Positions 1-9,372 of a stretch of 64,000 bases of DNA are shown here, one piece after another. How positions within the stretch are numbered: position 1 is the stretch's first letter; each line of letters begins with the position of its first letter. The position numbers and the translations under genes were made by a program. Where the stretch lies: the NCBI GenBank assembly GCA_965221795.1, contig OZ244914.1:2790001-2854000 (forward strand), in the 5' to 3' direction. The DNA comes from VYFG01 sp965221795. GTDB taxonomy: Bacteria > Pseudomonadota > Gammaproteobacteria > Arenicellales > Poriferihabitantaceae. Under the pieces are notes generated by a model. That model was given only the letters and a program-made list of their open reading frames with translations. It had not been told where the DNA came from and ran no database searches.

Positions 1-520
1 ACTTCAGATCCAGCGCAGACAGGGGTTCATCCAATAGCAATACCTGGGGCTCTGGTGCCAGCGCCCGTGCCAGGGCGACCCGCTGCTTCTGTCCTCCAGA
101 AAGTTGGGATGGGCGACGATCGGCATATTCCTCCAGTCGAACCAATGCCAGCATCTGCTCGGCACGTTGCCGGATTTCGCGCGGTGGTTTGCCCTGCATT
201 TTGAGCCCGAAGCCGACATTATCGCGGATGCTCATATGGGGAAACAGCGCATAATGCTGGAATACCGTATTGACGGACCTTCGATTGGGCGGCAGGTCCC
301 GGATTTCTTCCCCAAAGAGCTTCAAGGTGCCTTGGCTGAAATCCTCAAAGCCGCCGAGAATCCGAAGTAAAGTGGTTTTGCCACAACCCGAAGGGCCAAG
401 CAGGGTAAAAAACTCGTTATGTTGAATCTGGAAATGAATGTCATGAAGTGCACATACCGCGTCCGGTCCGGAACCATAGTACTTGGTGATCCCATCAATC
501 AGGACCGCAGTCGGATTCAT
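1..520 (-). CDS. ABC transporter ATP-binding protein, PotA/CysA-like (3' end outside window)
   Basis: This cytoplasmic ATPase subunit would power an ABC importer. Translating from the ATG at 518-520 gives about 173 residues and the frame runs off the left edge. Visible motifs are Walker A (GPSGCGKT), a Q-loop region (NTVFQHYALFPHM), the signature LSGGQKQR and Walker B (VLLLDEPLSALD). The Q-loop wording is typical of the PotA (polyamine), CysA and FbpC branch, but the C-terminal domain that would distinguish them is missing. The gene is divergent from nothing visible; a LysR regulator lies upstream on the same strand. The substrate cannot be assigned. The family call is firm, the substrate is unknown. 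Confidence 0.93.
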   Translation of the reverse strand, partial: MNPTAVLIDGITKYYGSGPDAVCALHDIHFQIQHNEFFTLLGPSGCGKTTLLRILGGFEDFSQGTLKLFGEEIRDLPPNRRSVNTVFQHYALFPHMSIRDNVGFGLKMQGKPPREIRQRAEQMLALVRLEEYADRRPSQLSGGQKQRVALARALAPEPQVLLLDEPLSALDLK

Positions 521-615
521 ATTTTGGAGCATCTCTTTACTGGGATTATAGCAGAAACCCAACTGCTTCCCGGTGATCGACCACCGGATTTTACGATCCA
601 GTGGACTTCTCTGGG

Positions 616-1545
616 CTAATCAAAGCTGGCAGTCATCCCCGGAATCGTATCGTCTCGGATGCATTCCCGGCAATGATCCAGAAAGGTCTGATGCAAAGGG
701 TTTGGCTGGCTGCCGGAAAGAGTAGCGATGCCCAGGGTCAACGCAGGCAGGTTACCTTCCAACCGGATATAGCGCAAGGGTTTTCCGGTGAGGCAATGTT
801 GGTTCAGGGGGCGAATGTTGGCTAGGCTATACCCGCTGCCGGAAGCGGCCAGGCTTCTTTGCACCTCGGTCAGTTGCGTGCGGGTATGAATCATGGGTTT
901 CAGCCCTTGTCGGCTGAACAGCGACATGAAATATCCCGAACTTAAAGGAAGGTCGAGCAAAATCAGAGGCTCCGACTCCAGTTCTTTCAGATGCAGCGAT
1001 GACCGTGAAGCAAGCGGATGGTTTTCCCCGAGCAAGGCATAAGGAGGCAAGGTGGCTAAGGGTTCAAACCGGATATCTTTAGGCAATTCCAGATTATAGG
1101 TTAACGCGATATGGATCGTGCCCTGACGCAGCCACTGCAACAATCCCGTCTGATGGGCTTCCCGGATGTATATGACCGTGTTCGGGTGCAGGCGCATGAA
1201 ATCATGGCATAGTTCTGGGGTGATGATGGGAGCGAGGGGGTTGAAGCAGCCCACCGTCATGCGACCCGATACATGCCCGGCCAATTCCCCCGCAAAACTC
1301 TCAAGACTCTCTGCCTGGGAAAGTAGCGCTTTGGCTACCCGAAACAACTCCTGGCCGGCCGGAGTCAGTGACATTCCCTGAGCATGATGCCGAACAAATA
1401 ACTGGATGCCAAACAACGCTTCGAGATGGGAAATCGCACTGGAAATGGAGGGTTGTGAGACATGGATATTTTCCGATGCCTTGAGAATGCTATGAGCCTC
1501 TCCTGTGGCCACAAAGTAGGAGAGCTGCCGGAGCGTGAAACGCAT
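616..1545 (-). CDS. LysR-family transcriptional regulator
   Basis: A 309-residue DNA-binding regulator of usual LysR length. Residues about 4-63 form the winged helix-turn-helix with the typical VSQPSISSAISHLE recognition segment, and residues about 90-300 form the periplasmic-binding-protein-like effector domain (start FNPLAPIITPEL). The ATG at 1545 gives the canonical N-terminus MRFTLRQLSYFVATGE. The gene lies upstream of the PotA-like ATPase on the same strand with a gap of 95 bases, so it may belong to or control that transporter unit; this is inference from position. The effector domain resembles regulators of amine and nitrogen-compound use only loosely, so no ligand is proposed. Confidence 0.93.
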   Translation of the reverse strand: MRFTLRQLSYFVATGEAHSILKASENIHVSQPSISSAISHLEALFGIQLFVRHHAQGMSLTPAGQELFRVAKALLSQAESLESFAGELAGHVSGRMTVGCFNPLAPIITPELCHDFMRLHPNTVIYIREAHQTGLLQWLRQGTIHIALTYNLELPKDIRFEPLATLPPYALLGENHPLASRSSLHLKELESEPLILLDLPLSSGYFMSLFSRQGLKPMIHTRTQLTEVQRSLAASGSGYSLANIRPLNQHCLTGKPLRYIRLEGNLPALTLGIATLSGSQPNPLHQTFLDHCRECIRDDTIPGMTASFD

Positions 1546-1850
1546 GAACAGAACCCGTCAATGGTAAGCACAAGAGATTATATACTCTGGCCAACGTAAT
1601 CTCCGTTCAATACCGATCCTTTGTGCATGGGAAATCTGCGGATCGGACACAAGTCGAGAAATTCACCCGGCAAGATATGGCGGTGGTTTTGGCCATCAGT
1701 GGAATCTCAAATTATCCTGCAGTCGTGCATTGTGTATGCATCCTCCAAGGTGGTGAACCTGCTGGTCTGTGTCGATCCTGTTGGTTGAACCATGCGATTC
1801 TCTCATTATCCAAGTTCGCATTCCGAACATCCTGAGAGAACCGAAATCCC
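1546..1850. other. Intergenic region, no gene seen
   Basis: About 305 bases lie between the minus-strand LysR gene and the plus-strand recombinase gene. It must carry two divergent promoters. No convincing coding frame, tRNA or attachment-site repeat was recognised. Confidence 0.5.
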
Positions 1851-2975
1851 ATGACCGAATATCCTTGCGCCATCGCTGCCTTTGAGGCCAGCCCACACCA
1901 TCCGGCACCCGCCATCAATGATCCGGCCCTTGCGAGCCTGATCGGTGCCTCTGTCTCGCCCAACACCCGTCGGGTTTACAGGGGTGCTTGGGCAAGGCTG
2001 GACACCTGGCTTGCGGGTCGGGTCCTGGACGACTCCACCCTCGCGGCCTGGATCACGCACCTGCATGGGCAGGGCCTTTCGACCGCCACGGCGGCCTTGG
2101 CCGTGGCCTCCACCCGGTTCCGAGCGCGGTGGTCCGGGAGGGAGAACCCGGTTGGACCGATGACCGAACACACCTTGGCAGGCATCCGCCGAAGCTCGAT
2201 CGGCCGTGGCCGGGGGCAAGTATCCGGGGTGACCTGGGAGAGGGCAGATGCGGTAGTGGTGGCTGCGATGCGAGAAGGCACCTTGCGAGGGCTCCGTGAC
2301 GCCGCCCTGATCGCGGTGGCTTCCGATGCATTATTGCGAGTGGGGGAGGTGGTGGCGGTCAACTGGGCAGACCTCGACCGGGACCCGGACGGTTCAGCGG
2401 TTCTGCATGTCCGCCGCGCCAAGTCGGATCAGGAGGGAGTGGGCGCGACCTGCTATCTCGGTGCTCGCACGGTGGCGGTACTGGATGCCTGGCTGCGTCG
2501 GACCGGGATCGGGGGGGATGGCAGGAACCCGGAGGTGCCGGTATTCCGCTCCGTGCGCAAAGGCGGTGGAGTGGGCGGTCGTTTGTCCGACCGCTCGGCC
2601 CGGGCCATCATCACGGCTCGATGCGAGTCCTTGATTCCGGGCCGGGTGTCCGGGCATTCCTTGCGGGTGGGTTCGGCGATGAGCCTGGCCCGGGCGGGGG
2701 CGAGCCTGGTCGAACTACAGCAGGTGGGGCGGTGGAAATCGCCGGAGATGCCAGCTCGGTATACGCGCGGCGAAAGTGCTCGTCTGGGTGCGGTGGCCCG
2801 GCTTCGGTACGGAGCGGAAACCGCCTGGCGCATGGTCGCCACCGATGGCCGTCAGGCCGAAGCGAGGCCCATACCGGTGAGTGAAGAGCAGCAAAACCGG
2901 TCCGGTGCGACTGCGGATTCCCGATGTGATCCCTGCGCGGAGCTCGGTTCGAGGGGGTGGACTCCGGGAATTTGA
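1851..2975 (+). CDS. Tyrosine recombinase / integrase
   Basis: A 374-residue site-specific recombinase of the phage-integrase family. All catalytic positions are present: Arg163 (LLRVGEV), Lys191 (RRAKSDQEG), His269 and Arg272 (GHSLRVG), Trp295 in place of the second His (GRWKSPEM), and nucleophile Tyr304 (ARYTRGE). Residues 30-100 are the N-terminal SAM-like core-binding domain. The coding sequence is visibly richer in G+C than folA-thyA nearby, which suggests transfer. No tRNA or direct repeat was found next to it, so the element it came from cannot be delimited. The C-terminal 55 residues after the Tyr motif are poorly conserved. It could be an integrase of a small genomic island or a plasmid-type recombinase. 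Confidence 0.93.
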   Translation: MTEYPCAIAAFEASPHHPAPAINDPALASLIGASVSPNTRRVYRGAWARLDTWLAGRVLDDSTLAAWITHLHGQGLSTATAALAVASTRFRARWSGRENPVGPMTEHTLAGIRRSSIGRGRGQVSGVTWERADAVVVAAMREGTLRGLRDAALIAVASDALLRVGEVVAVNWADLDRDPDGSAVLHVRRAKSDQEGVGATCYLGARTVAVLDAWLRRTGIGGDGRNPEVPVFRSVRKGGGVGGRLSDRSARAIITARCESLIPGRVSGHSLRVGSAMSLARAGASLVELQQVGRWKSPEMPARYTRGESARLGAVARLRYGAETAWRMVATDGRQAEARPIPVSEEQQNRSGATADSRCDPCAELGSRGWTPGI

Positions 2976-3151
2976 TATTCAGCTAATAGAGCAGCCTTCT
3001 ACCATGTCCAGGCACCGAATCCCTTATGGATAGCATTGTATATAATGCCTATATTCAGATAGTTATGATGGTATTTTGGGTCTTTCAGCGTCGACTATAT
3101 ATTTGTACACTGGACTTGAAAAGCCGCATAGTATTCGCATAGGATAGGAAT

Positions 3152-3406
3152 ATGGTTGAGCCTACAAGCCACGAACTATCAGAACGGATCGCCGTTCTGG
3201 AGGAACGAATGAAGACACTGCAATCCGACCTTCAAGGAACGCTTGAGCGTTTTCGGACCGACATGGCCGACTTGAAAACCGACATGACCAAGCGGGATAT
3301 CGAGGCCGGAAAGAGAGAGAATCGGCAGCTTCTCGCGATTCTCGGCGGGATCGCAGTGGCCACCACGATCCTGGGCGTACTGATCGCCAGGATGCCTACA
3401 ACATAA
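3152..3406 (+). CDS. Small coiled-coil protein with C-terminal membrane anchor
   Basis: An 84-residue protein of unknown function. Residues 5-60 are a charged heptad-like helix (LSERIAVLEERMKTLQ) and residues about 62-80 form one transmembrane segment (LLAILGGIAVATTILGVLIA). It probably forms a membrane-anchored coiled coil. The general plan resembles the larger repeat-built protein at 11159-11599. It stands alone behind the integrase, in an AT-richer intergenic stretch, and is likely part of the same accessory patch. Function is not assignable. Confidence 0.6.
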   Translation: MVEPTSHELSERIAVLEERMKTLQSDLQGTLERFRTDMADLKTDMTKRDIEAGKRENRQLLAILGGIAVATTILGVLIARMPTT

Positions 3407-3505
3407 ACTGCCACTGCCGGCAGGCGGCACAGCTTTACGTTGGCGAACCTGACCGGCCCGGATTTCTGTTTGTTTGCGAGGATGCAAACATAAACGAGCA
3501 GCCGG

Positions 3506-3965
3506 TCATCCGGCTTTCTGTTTCAGTTTCTCGATCTCGGCCTGTAGCTGCTCGTTCGCGGCCCATGCCTGTCCCCGCTCGGCGACCCGCGTGGCATTAT
3601 CAAGCTCAAGACGATTGATCCATTGCCGGAGCGCCGTGATCGCCCGCTCCGCGCTGGCCAGCGAATCGATGTGTGTTGCCGGCTTTATCGTTTCCAGTGG
3701 TGCGGGTTTCGGCTTTCGCGCCCGGTGCAGGGCAACGCAGCATCGAGTGCTGAAGGTCGCCTTGTCCAGCCAGCTTGACAAGCGCTCTATCCACGTTTCG
3801 CAGACTCCGCATGACCAGTGTGCTGCATTCCTTAAAGGCCTCGTACCGCTCGACGATTACGGAACTGTCGTAAATCCGGATGTTGACCATGTTCGGGGTC
3901 GCGTAAATGCTACATTGCAAATTGTAACGGATACGCAATCCCCGACACTTGCGAACTTGTGCCAT
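3506..3965 (-). pseudogene. Probable frameshifted coiled-coil gene
   Basis: Two overlapping minus-strand frames each hold a protein-like half. The upstream half (3965 to about 3790) reads MAQVRKCRGLRIRYNLQ and continues to a VIVERYEAFKEC segment. The downstream half (about 3760 to 3506) reads as a helical, charged coil ending NEQLQAEIEKLKQKAG. The apparent switch is near 3770, so a single-base indel may have split one gene of about 150 residues. Alternatively the downstream 91-codon frame is an intact small gene. No family was recognised. It lies in the accessory patch with the integrase. Confidence 0.35.
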
Positions 3966-4096
3966 GTCTGGTCATTATCGCCGTTGACCGATGAGCCATA
4001 TGCGCTCCAGCGCTCACGGAATGACACTCGCAAGGGGTGAGCCACCGAGCATTCACGCTGGCGGTGACCCGGTCAGCCGGCTGCGGGCAGATGGTT

Positions 4097-4264
4097 TCAG
4101 GTGATGGTGTTCCGCAGTTTTCCGGGCGGGGACGGGATGCCCATGGCCTCGTAGAATGCGGTCATTTCGACATCCGGTGCGGTGATCTGAGGGTTCCCCG
4201 GATTCCCGCCGATAGGGTGCGGGTCGGATGCGGCGGTACGGTATGCGTCAATCCCGCTGGACAT
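4097..4264 (-). CDS. Possible small ORF overlapping the folA 3' end
   Basis: A 55-codon frame begins at an ATG inside the last codons of folA (17-base overlap). It has ordinary amino-acid composition (MSSGIDAYRTAASDPHPIGG and onward). No ribosome binding site, domain or homolog was recognised, so this is a weak candidate that may be chance. Confidence 0.2.
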   Translation of the reverse strand: MSSGIDAYRTAASDPHPIGGNPGNPQITAPDVEMTAFYEAMGIPSPPGKLRNTIT

Positions 4265-4736
4265 AAATGGTGTTCTGTAGTCTGGAGTCATCTGGCAGGG
4301 GACTTTCGGCACCAATGCGCCATTGCCGGAGATCAATTTCTGGAAACTTTACAGTACCGTCCGGGACGACCCAGTCCGGCACCCAAGTGATGTCAATCAG
4401 GTTCAGAAACGGTATGGTAGCCGCGTAAATCTGACCGCCGCCAATGATCCACAAGTCGATTTCCTGGCAAGCATCCAGTGCGGCCTCCACGCTAGGGTGG
4501 CATTCCACATGGCCGACCCCTTTTCGACTGATCACGATATTGCGGCGGCCCGGCAAGGCTTTGGAGCCGATGGATTCCCAAGTTTTTCGACCCATCACAA
4601 TCGTACAGCCCAGGGTGCGCTGCCGGAATCGTTTCAGGTCTGCTGGATAATGCCAGGGAAGACTGCCATTCCGGCCGATGACATGGTCACGGTTCATGGC
4701 CACGATGGCACCGCGCAATGGGACCGGCAAATCCAT
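4248..4736 (-). CDS. folA: Dihydrofolate reductase
   Basis: A 162-residue enzyme that reduces dihydrofolate to tetrahydrofolate with NADPH in the cytoplasm. It regenerates the cofactor consumed by ThyA. Diagnostic segments are present: AIVAMNRDHVIG at the N-terminus, LPWHYPADLKRFR with the substrate-binding Asp (Asp27 in E. coli numbering), VMGRKTWESIG for NADPH binding, and IIGGGQIY. Length matches bacterial FolA. It lies 5 bases downstream of thyA, so the two form an operon with matching metabolic logic. Confidence 0.97.
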   Translation of the reverse strand: MDLPVPLRGAIVAMNRDHVIGRNGSLPWHYPADLKRFRQRTLGCTIVMGRKTWESIGSKALPGRRNIVISRKGVGHVECHPSVEAALDACQEIDLWIIGGGQIYAATIPFLNLIDITWVPDWVVPDGTVKFPEIDLRQWRIGAESPLPDDSRLQNTIYVQRD

Positions 4737-4741
4737 TCGGT

Positions 4742-5611
4742 CTACACCGCGACCTTGAATGCGATAGCCGGGTGAGGGTGGTAGCCATGGAGTCGGAACT
4801 TGTCCATGACTTGTGCCGTATCCAGCGTCAGGAGCGGTGCGATATCGTCCAGTGATTGAATCGAAGGATCGATTTCCAACACCGGCAGCTTTTGGGGTTT
4901 GCGGGCAAGCTGTTGTTTCAGGCCGGGTATGTGGTCATAGGCGGCCATGCTTCCGTCTTCCCGGGCGGTATAGATATGAGCATCAATCAGGGTATGGCCG
5001 AAAATCCCGGCCGGGATGCGGCTGAAGCGGGAAAACAGTTCCAGCAGGAGAGAATATCCGGCGATATTGTAGGGTACACCCAAGGCAATATCGCAACTCC
5101 GCTGCGTCAGGTGCAAACAGAGATAGGGATTGCCCTCATGATCATTCTGTACGTTGACGACCCAAAAGGCATGGCAGGGCGGTAAGGCGCTGGTTTGGGC
5201 ATTTCCGGGTGCCCATGCAGAAACCACCATCCGTCGACTCATGGGGTGATTGCGGAGCCTATCCATGACATAGGCGATCTGGTCATTGGTGCGGTTGTCC
5301 GGCAGGGGGAAATGCCGCCAGAAGTTACCATAGGCACTGGGGACCTTGCCGTCTGCATCGGCCCAAGGATCCCAGAATCTGCAACCATGCCGCCGCAACA
5401 GGGCAATATCGGTATGGCCGGAGAGGAACCAGAGGTTTTCGATGACGATATTCTTCCATGAAATTTCCTTTGTAGTCAGTAGCGGAAACCCTTCGCGAAG
5501 GTCGATTTCGTAGTTGATGTTGAACGTCGAAAGGGTATCGACCCCAGTCCGGTTTTCTTTCCGGGTGCCTTTTTCCAGCGTCTCCCTGACAGCGTCCAGG
5601 TATTGTTGCAT
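4742..5611 (-). CDS. thyA: Thymidylate synthase (ThyA type)
   Basis: A 289-residue enzyme that methylates dUMP to dTMP using methylenetetrahydrofolate, producing dihydrofolate. The catalytic Cys146 sits in ALPPCHAFW. The RENRTGVDT-like N-terminal arm (KENRTGVDT) and the RRMVVSAWAPGN dUMP-binding loop are intact, as is the terminal FKVAV. It is longer than E. coli ThyA (264 residues) and closer to the variant with an insert in the small domain. folA follows after 5 bases. The ATG at 5611 fits the family start. Confidence 0.97.
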   Translation of the reverse strand: MQQYLDAVRETLEKGTRKENRTGVDTLSTFNINYEIDLREGFPLLTTKEISWKNIVIENLWFLSGHTDIALLRRHGCRFWDPWADADGKVPSAYGNFWRHFPLPDNRTNDQIAYVMDRLRNHPMSRRMVVSAWAPGNAQTSALPPCHAFWVVNVQNDHEGNPYLCLHLTQRSCDIALGVPYNIAGYSLLLELFSRFSRIPAGIFGHTLIDAHIYTAREDGSMAAYDHIPGLKQQLARKPQKLPVLEIDPSIQSLDDIAPLLTLDTAQVMDKFRLHGYHPHPAIAFKVAV

Positions 5612-5632
5612 GGGGATATTGTAGCGGATTAG

Positions 5633-6805
5633 TTAGGATGGCCTGAAATAAAACTCCACCAGTTCTCGGGAGAGTCGTGAAGAGCGAACGTACCATTTTT
5701 CCTTGTTGATGCACAGGGTGGCGAAGGCAATCCTGCGGTCTCCCTGCTCAGCAAAACCGACAAACCAGTCATAACGACCTTCAGGGTTGGTTCCGGTCAG
5801 AGAGCCGGTTTTTCCACCGACGATCACATTCTCGTAGGGTTGCCGGTGGAATCCCCGAAACGCCTTTCGTGCGGAACCGATGGTGGTCGTTGCGGTCATC
5901 AGCATTTTGATCTTGTCCGCGGTTTCTTTCTGCATCGCGGGTGAAATCGCCGGCTTTTCATGAATATATAACGGAATTCCATAAGGGCCAAGTACGCGAT
6001 CTACCAACACTGGTGCGATCATATTCCCCCCGTTGATTACTGCGGCCGCCAGGGATGCGGCATGAATGGGGGAGAGCGTGTTTCTTCTGGTGTACCCGGA
6101 GGCGCTTTCGGCCACTCCCCAATCGTCCGAGGGGTCGAGCTGAATTTCCCCATTCGGAAACCAGAAATCAGAAGTGAACCGGGCATTGAATCCCATGCGC
6201 TGGAAATATTCCATCAGTAGGTCACCACCAAGGGTTACGGCCCCTACGCGCCCAAATACGGTATTGTTGGATTTGGCAAAAGATTCCCGGAATGTAGGTG
6301 TACGGGTCCACTGATTATTTTTGTGCTGGAAAACATTTTTCTTGTAGAGGCTGGTCGTTTTGCCATTGAATGGGATGACGGTATCGACATCGACCATCCC
6401 CTGATCAATTGCACTGACCGCAGTGACTACCTTCGAGATGGAGGCTGCGGGAAAAGTATTGCGAAGTGCCAGTGATTCTTCCGGCAGTTTGGACCGGCTA
6501 CTGTCCGTCATGGCAAGCACTCGCCCGTTATCGGGGTCCAGAGCGACGATCACAGCATAGTCTGGGTTGTATTTCTGCAGCAGCCGTTCAGCTTCCTGTT
6601 GCAATGCGATATCCAGGGTAAAGTGCAGCTTTAAATCCCCATCAATGCGTACTTCTTGAAGACGGATGGACTTCGGGAATACCCGCTTCGCCACATCCAG
6701 GCTGATTTGTGCCGAGAGGTCGGATGCCTGGATATCAAAATATGGCTGAATTCGGGTATGGTGGAGGGGGTCCGACCACATGGCAGCCGGGATAAGACCG
6801 AACAA
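5633..6805 (-). CDS. Penicillin-binding protein transpeptidase-domain protein
   Basis: A cell-wall enzyme of the serine acyl-transferase (PBP) family. The three active-site motifs are in order: SISK at residues 122-125, SNN at 179-181 and KTG at 332-334. No glycosyltransferase domain is present, and at 390 residues it is shorter than the division proteins FtsI and PBP2, so it is best called a PBP-like transpeptidase or carboxypeptidase. The start at 6805 is a TTG. The same frame stays open upstream to a CTG at 6847, and the added residues (YWRSPYTWIKFALLFGLIPAAMW) complete a convincing signal peptide or membrane anchor, so the true start may be further upstream. It is 21 bases upstream of thyA on the same strand. 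Confidence 0.9.
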   Translation of the reverse strand: MFGLIPAAMWSDPLHHTRIQPYFDIQASDLSAQISLDVAKRVFPKSIRLQEVRIDGDLKLHFTLDIALQQEAERLLQKYNPDYAVIVALDPDNGRVLAMTDSSRSKLPEESLALRNTFPAASISKVVTAVSAIDQGMVDVDTVIPFNGKTTSLYKKNVFQHKNNQWTRTPTFRESFAKSNNTVFGRVGAVTLGGDLLMEYFQRMGFNARFTSDFWFPNGEIQLDPSDDWGVAESASGYTRRNTLSPIHAASLAAAVINGGNMIAPVLVDRVLGPYGIPLYIHEKPAISPAMQKETADKIKMLMTATTTIGSARKAFRGFHRQPYENVIVGGKTGSLTGTNPEGRYDWFVGFAEQGDRRIAFATLCINKEKWYVRSSRLSRELVEFYFRPS

Positions 6806-7034
6806 AAGGGCGAACTTGATCCAAGTGTAGGGGGAGCGCCAGTACAGAGTGGTACCCTATGGGGATTGATGCGGGGATTTGCGTGGAGGATATTCTAGCG
6901 TATCCAATATGGTTTGTGCGAAAGAACCGTCAGGGGTGCGGGGCAGGACCAGGCAGTTTCGAAATACTCTCTATTAACCAAGGATATCCGGTTGGTAGTG
7001 GGAGCCAGCTTCGTTGCCAATCTGAGAAAATACC

Positions 7035-7526
7035 TCAACTGTCCAGCAATACCTTGCGGGCCTGATTGATACTTTGTGCGAGATGATCCGATCCCCCCTT
7101 GTCTGGATGAACCTTTGCGATCAGTCGACGGTGGGCTTCAATGATTTCTTTGCGGGATGCTCCCGGTTCGAGGCCCAGAACTTCGAGTGCTTCGTTTGGT
7201 GTCATGGAATCAATCGGTCGCCTTGGACCTTGTTGTTTTCCCCCAGCAGTCCCGGCCTCCGTCCGGTTTTGCCAATTACGGAAAAACCCCCATGCTTGCC
7301 TTGCTGCCAAAGCACGATTCACCCAGGGGACAGCGGCACTGAAAAGGGCAAATAGCCAAGGGATCCGGCCAGTGATGACTAGGATGAGCAGGCCAATGCC
7401 GATTCCATACAGTGTTGCCGTTCGAAGGGAGCGGCGACGTGACTCGGTATCCGCCCGGTGGTACCAGGACAGATACCACATGATGCCGGCAATGATGGCA
7501 AGAGCCAGGAAGATTCTTACGGCCAT
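7035..7526 (-). CDS. Membrane-anchored J-domain (DnaJ-like) protein
   Basis: A 163-residue inner-membrane protein. Two hydrophobic segments lie at about residues 3-18 (IFLALAIIAGIMWYLS) and 35-70. The C-terminal 60 residues form a J domain of the TIM14/DjlA-like short type, with the HPD tripeptide that stimulates DnaK ATPase (AKVHPDKGGSDHLAQSINQAR). The ATG at 7526 was preferred because it begins the first transmembrane segment; an upstream in-frame ATG at 7595 adds a poorly hydrophobic tail. It likely recruits DnaK to the membrane; the partner is unknown. Confidence 0.88.
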   Translation of the reverse strand: MAVRIFLALAIIAGIMWYLSWYHRADTESRRRSLRTATLYGIGIGLLILVITGRIPWLFALFSAAVPWVNRALAARQAWGFFRNWQNRTEAGTAGGKQQGPRRPIDSMTPNEALEVLGLEPGASRKEIIEAHRRLIAKVHPDKGGSDHLAQSINQARKVLLDS

Positions 7527-7670
7527 GATCTCGGTCGAGTCGGAGCAAAGGTTAGGTGCAAGTGGTGCTCTCTGCTGTGTTGTGCTAGGGTACACGGTGC
7601 CCGCAAAGATCCTGCGGCCGGTTCCCTTGTAAGCCGTATTCTATCAAGTTCAGTCCCTCAAATTTCTGCT

Positions 7671-8285
7671 ATGACCCCGGTTACCGATGAATCTGTAGAC
7701 AGTATCCTGGCCTTCTGGTTTGGCCATGGTACCACGGCCACCGAAATCAGTGGCGAACGCCAATCCGTATGGTGGGAAAAGCACGAGACTGTGGACCGGG
7801 AGATCACTACCCGATTCGAATCGGTCACCGAAGCCGTCGCCGGAGGCCGCCTGGATCACTGGCGGAGCACGCCCAAAGGAGGCTTGGCCAGTATTCTTTG
7901 CTGTGACCAGTTTCCGCGCAATATGTATCGCGGGAAACCGGAATCTTTTGCTTATGATGATCTGGCACTTGCCATCGCCGAGCAGATGGTGGCTACGGGT
8001 GCAGACCGCGAGTTGTGGTCAATACATCGGGTATTCGTCTATCTTCCTTATGAGCACAGTGAAGACATGGAGCGGCAACACAAATCCATTGAACTCTTTC
8101 ATACATTGGCGGAAGAGGCGGAGTCTGGAGAACAGGAATTGTTTTCTGGATACCTCGATTTTGCTGACCAGCATTTTCAGATCATTGAACGCTTCGGACG
8201 TTATCCGCACCGAAACGATATTCTTGGCAGAGAATCGACGGACGCAGAGAAAGAGTTTTTGGCACAACCGGGCTCTTCTTTCTGA
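7671..8285 (+). CDS. DUF924 family protein
   Basis: A 204-residue cytoplasmic helical protein of the DUF924 (TPR-like) family. Typical segments are the N-terminal VDSILAFWFG, the centre LASILCCDQFPRNMYRGKPESFAYD and the C-terminal HRVFVYLPYEHSE and YPHRN. The ATG at 7671 begins the conserved domain, whereas the longer in-frame extension overlaps the divergent J-domain gene and is unlikely. The family's biochemical function is not established. Confidence 0.93.
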   Translation: MTPVTDESVDSILAFWFGHGTTATEISGERQSVWWEKHETVDREITTRFESVTEAVAGGRLDHWRSTPKGGLASILCCDQFPRNMYRGKPESFAYDDLALAIAEQMVATGADRELWSIHRVFVYLPYEHSEDMERQHKSIELFHTLAEEAESGEQELFSGYLDFADQHFQIIERFGRYPHRNDILGRESTDAEKEFLAQPGSSF

Positions 8286-8382
8286 TCCCGGGTCGGTCTT
8301 GTGCCGACTTTGGCATAGATCGAACCCTCGGATGCACATCATCTGTTGCTTTCCAGGCCGTAATCTGATTATGTGGAGGATA

Positions 8383-9351
8383 TCAACTGTTAGGCCGACA
8401 GATGACCAATGATTCTGCCAATTCCAGGGCATCCACTGGCCAAAAGCATTCCGGCCTTGGACGATAGACCCCGGGATCTCCTGCTTTCGGACGGCAGTTC
8501 AGTACTTGGTCTTTCCACTGGCTGGGGATGGCGTTGAGACCGTATACAGATCCCAAAAGAGCCCCGGCGATCGCCGCATTGGTATCGGTGTCGCCCCCTT
8601 GCATGACCGTATTGACTACACCCATCTCGAAATCCGAAGCATGACCCAATTGCCATAGGGCATTATGAAATGCGATCAGCACCCATCCCTGTTGGTGGAC
8701 ATAGTCGCTCGGTGGTGACTGGTTGGATTGGAGTATGATCTCCATCAGCGCAGGCTCGATAGCCATCTCCATTGCCCACTGTTTGATGTGCCGGTACAGT
8801 TCATCGGCTGTACAGCCAGTGGAAATCGAGTGTGCAATCGCCATGGCAAACAATGCATTGGCTTGTTGACACACTGGGTTGGGATGAGTCAGTGCCGCAT
8901 CTTGTCCGGCCCAATGGCTCACGTCTTCCAGTGGGTGATTTGCCCCGAAGATACCCAACGGGCTGATGCGCATCATGGCACCATTGGCCTGACTGAGCGG
9001 ATTAGGGTGTCCTTGCAAACCAGTCTCAATCGTCATCCCACAGTCGAAAGGGTCGGAATCCAGCCAGAAGCGATAGGCTTGCAGAGCCGCATCAGGCTCA
9101 TAATGTCCTTGTTCGATGAGCATGCGGGCGAGCAGCAACGCCATTTCGGAGTCATCGGTCGGTTGTCCGGCCATGGTATTCCAAGTGCCCCCGTCTGCCA
9201 GTTCCCGTACGCCATCCGGATAGCGGCGAACGATCTCTTCTGGCGACTGGAATTCCACCAGGCTGCCGAGAGCATCTCCGGCAAGTTGTCCCAGAAGACA
9301 GCCTTGAGCGCACAGGACTTGGTTCATCAAATCAGAAACTGTTGGTTGCAT
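8383..9351 (-). CDS. ADP-ribosylglycohydrolase family protein
   Basis: A 322-residue enzyme of the DraG/ARH family, which removes ADP-ribose from modified proteins or small molecules with two Mg ions. The metal-binding and substrate motifs are intact: GQLAGDALGSLVEF at the N-terminus, PTDDSEMALLLA, a GAMMRISPLG loop and the C-terminal GGDTDTNAAIAGALLG. There is no neighbouring DraT-like ADP-ribosyltransferase and no nitrogenase gene here, so the role is more likely general ADP-ribose turnover than nitrogenase control. The ATG at 9351 gives the standard start. Confidence 0.95.
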   Translation of the reverse strand: MQPTVSDLMNQVLCAQGCLLGQLAGDALGSLVEFQSPEEIVRRYPDGVRELADGGTWNTMAGQPTDDSEMALLLARMLIEQGHYEPDAALQAYRFWLDSDPFDCGMTIETGLQGHPNPLSQANGAMMRISPLGIFGANHPLEDVSHWAGQDAALTHPNPVCQQANALFAMAIAHSISTGCTADELYRHIKQWAMEMAIEPALMEIILQSNQSPPSDYVHQQGWVLIAFHNALWQLGHASDFEMGVVNTVMQGGDTDTNAAIAGALLGSVYGLNAIPSQWKDQVLNCRPKAGDPGVYRPRPECFWPVDALELAESLVICRPNS

Positions 9352-9372
9352 CTTTTTAGCACCGTAAAAATA

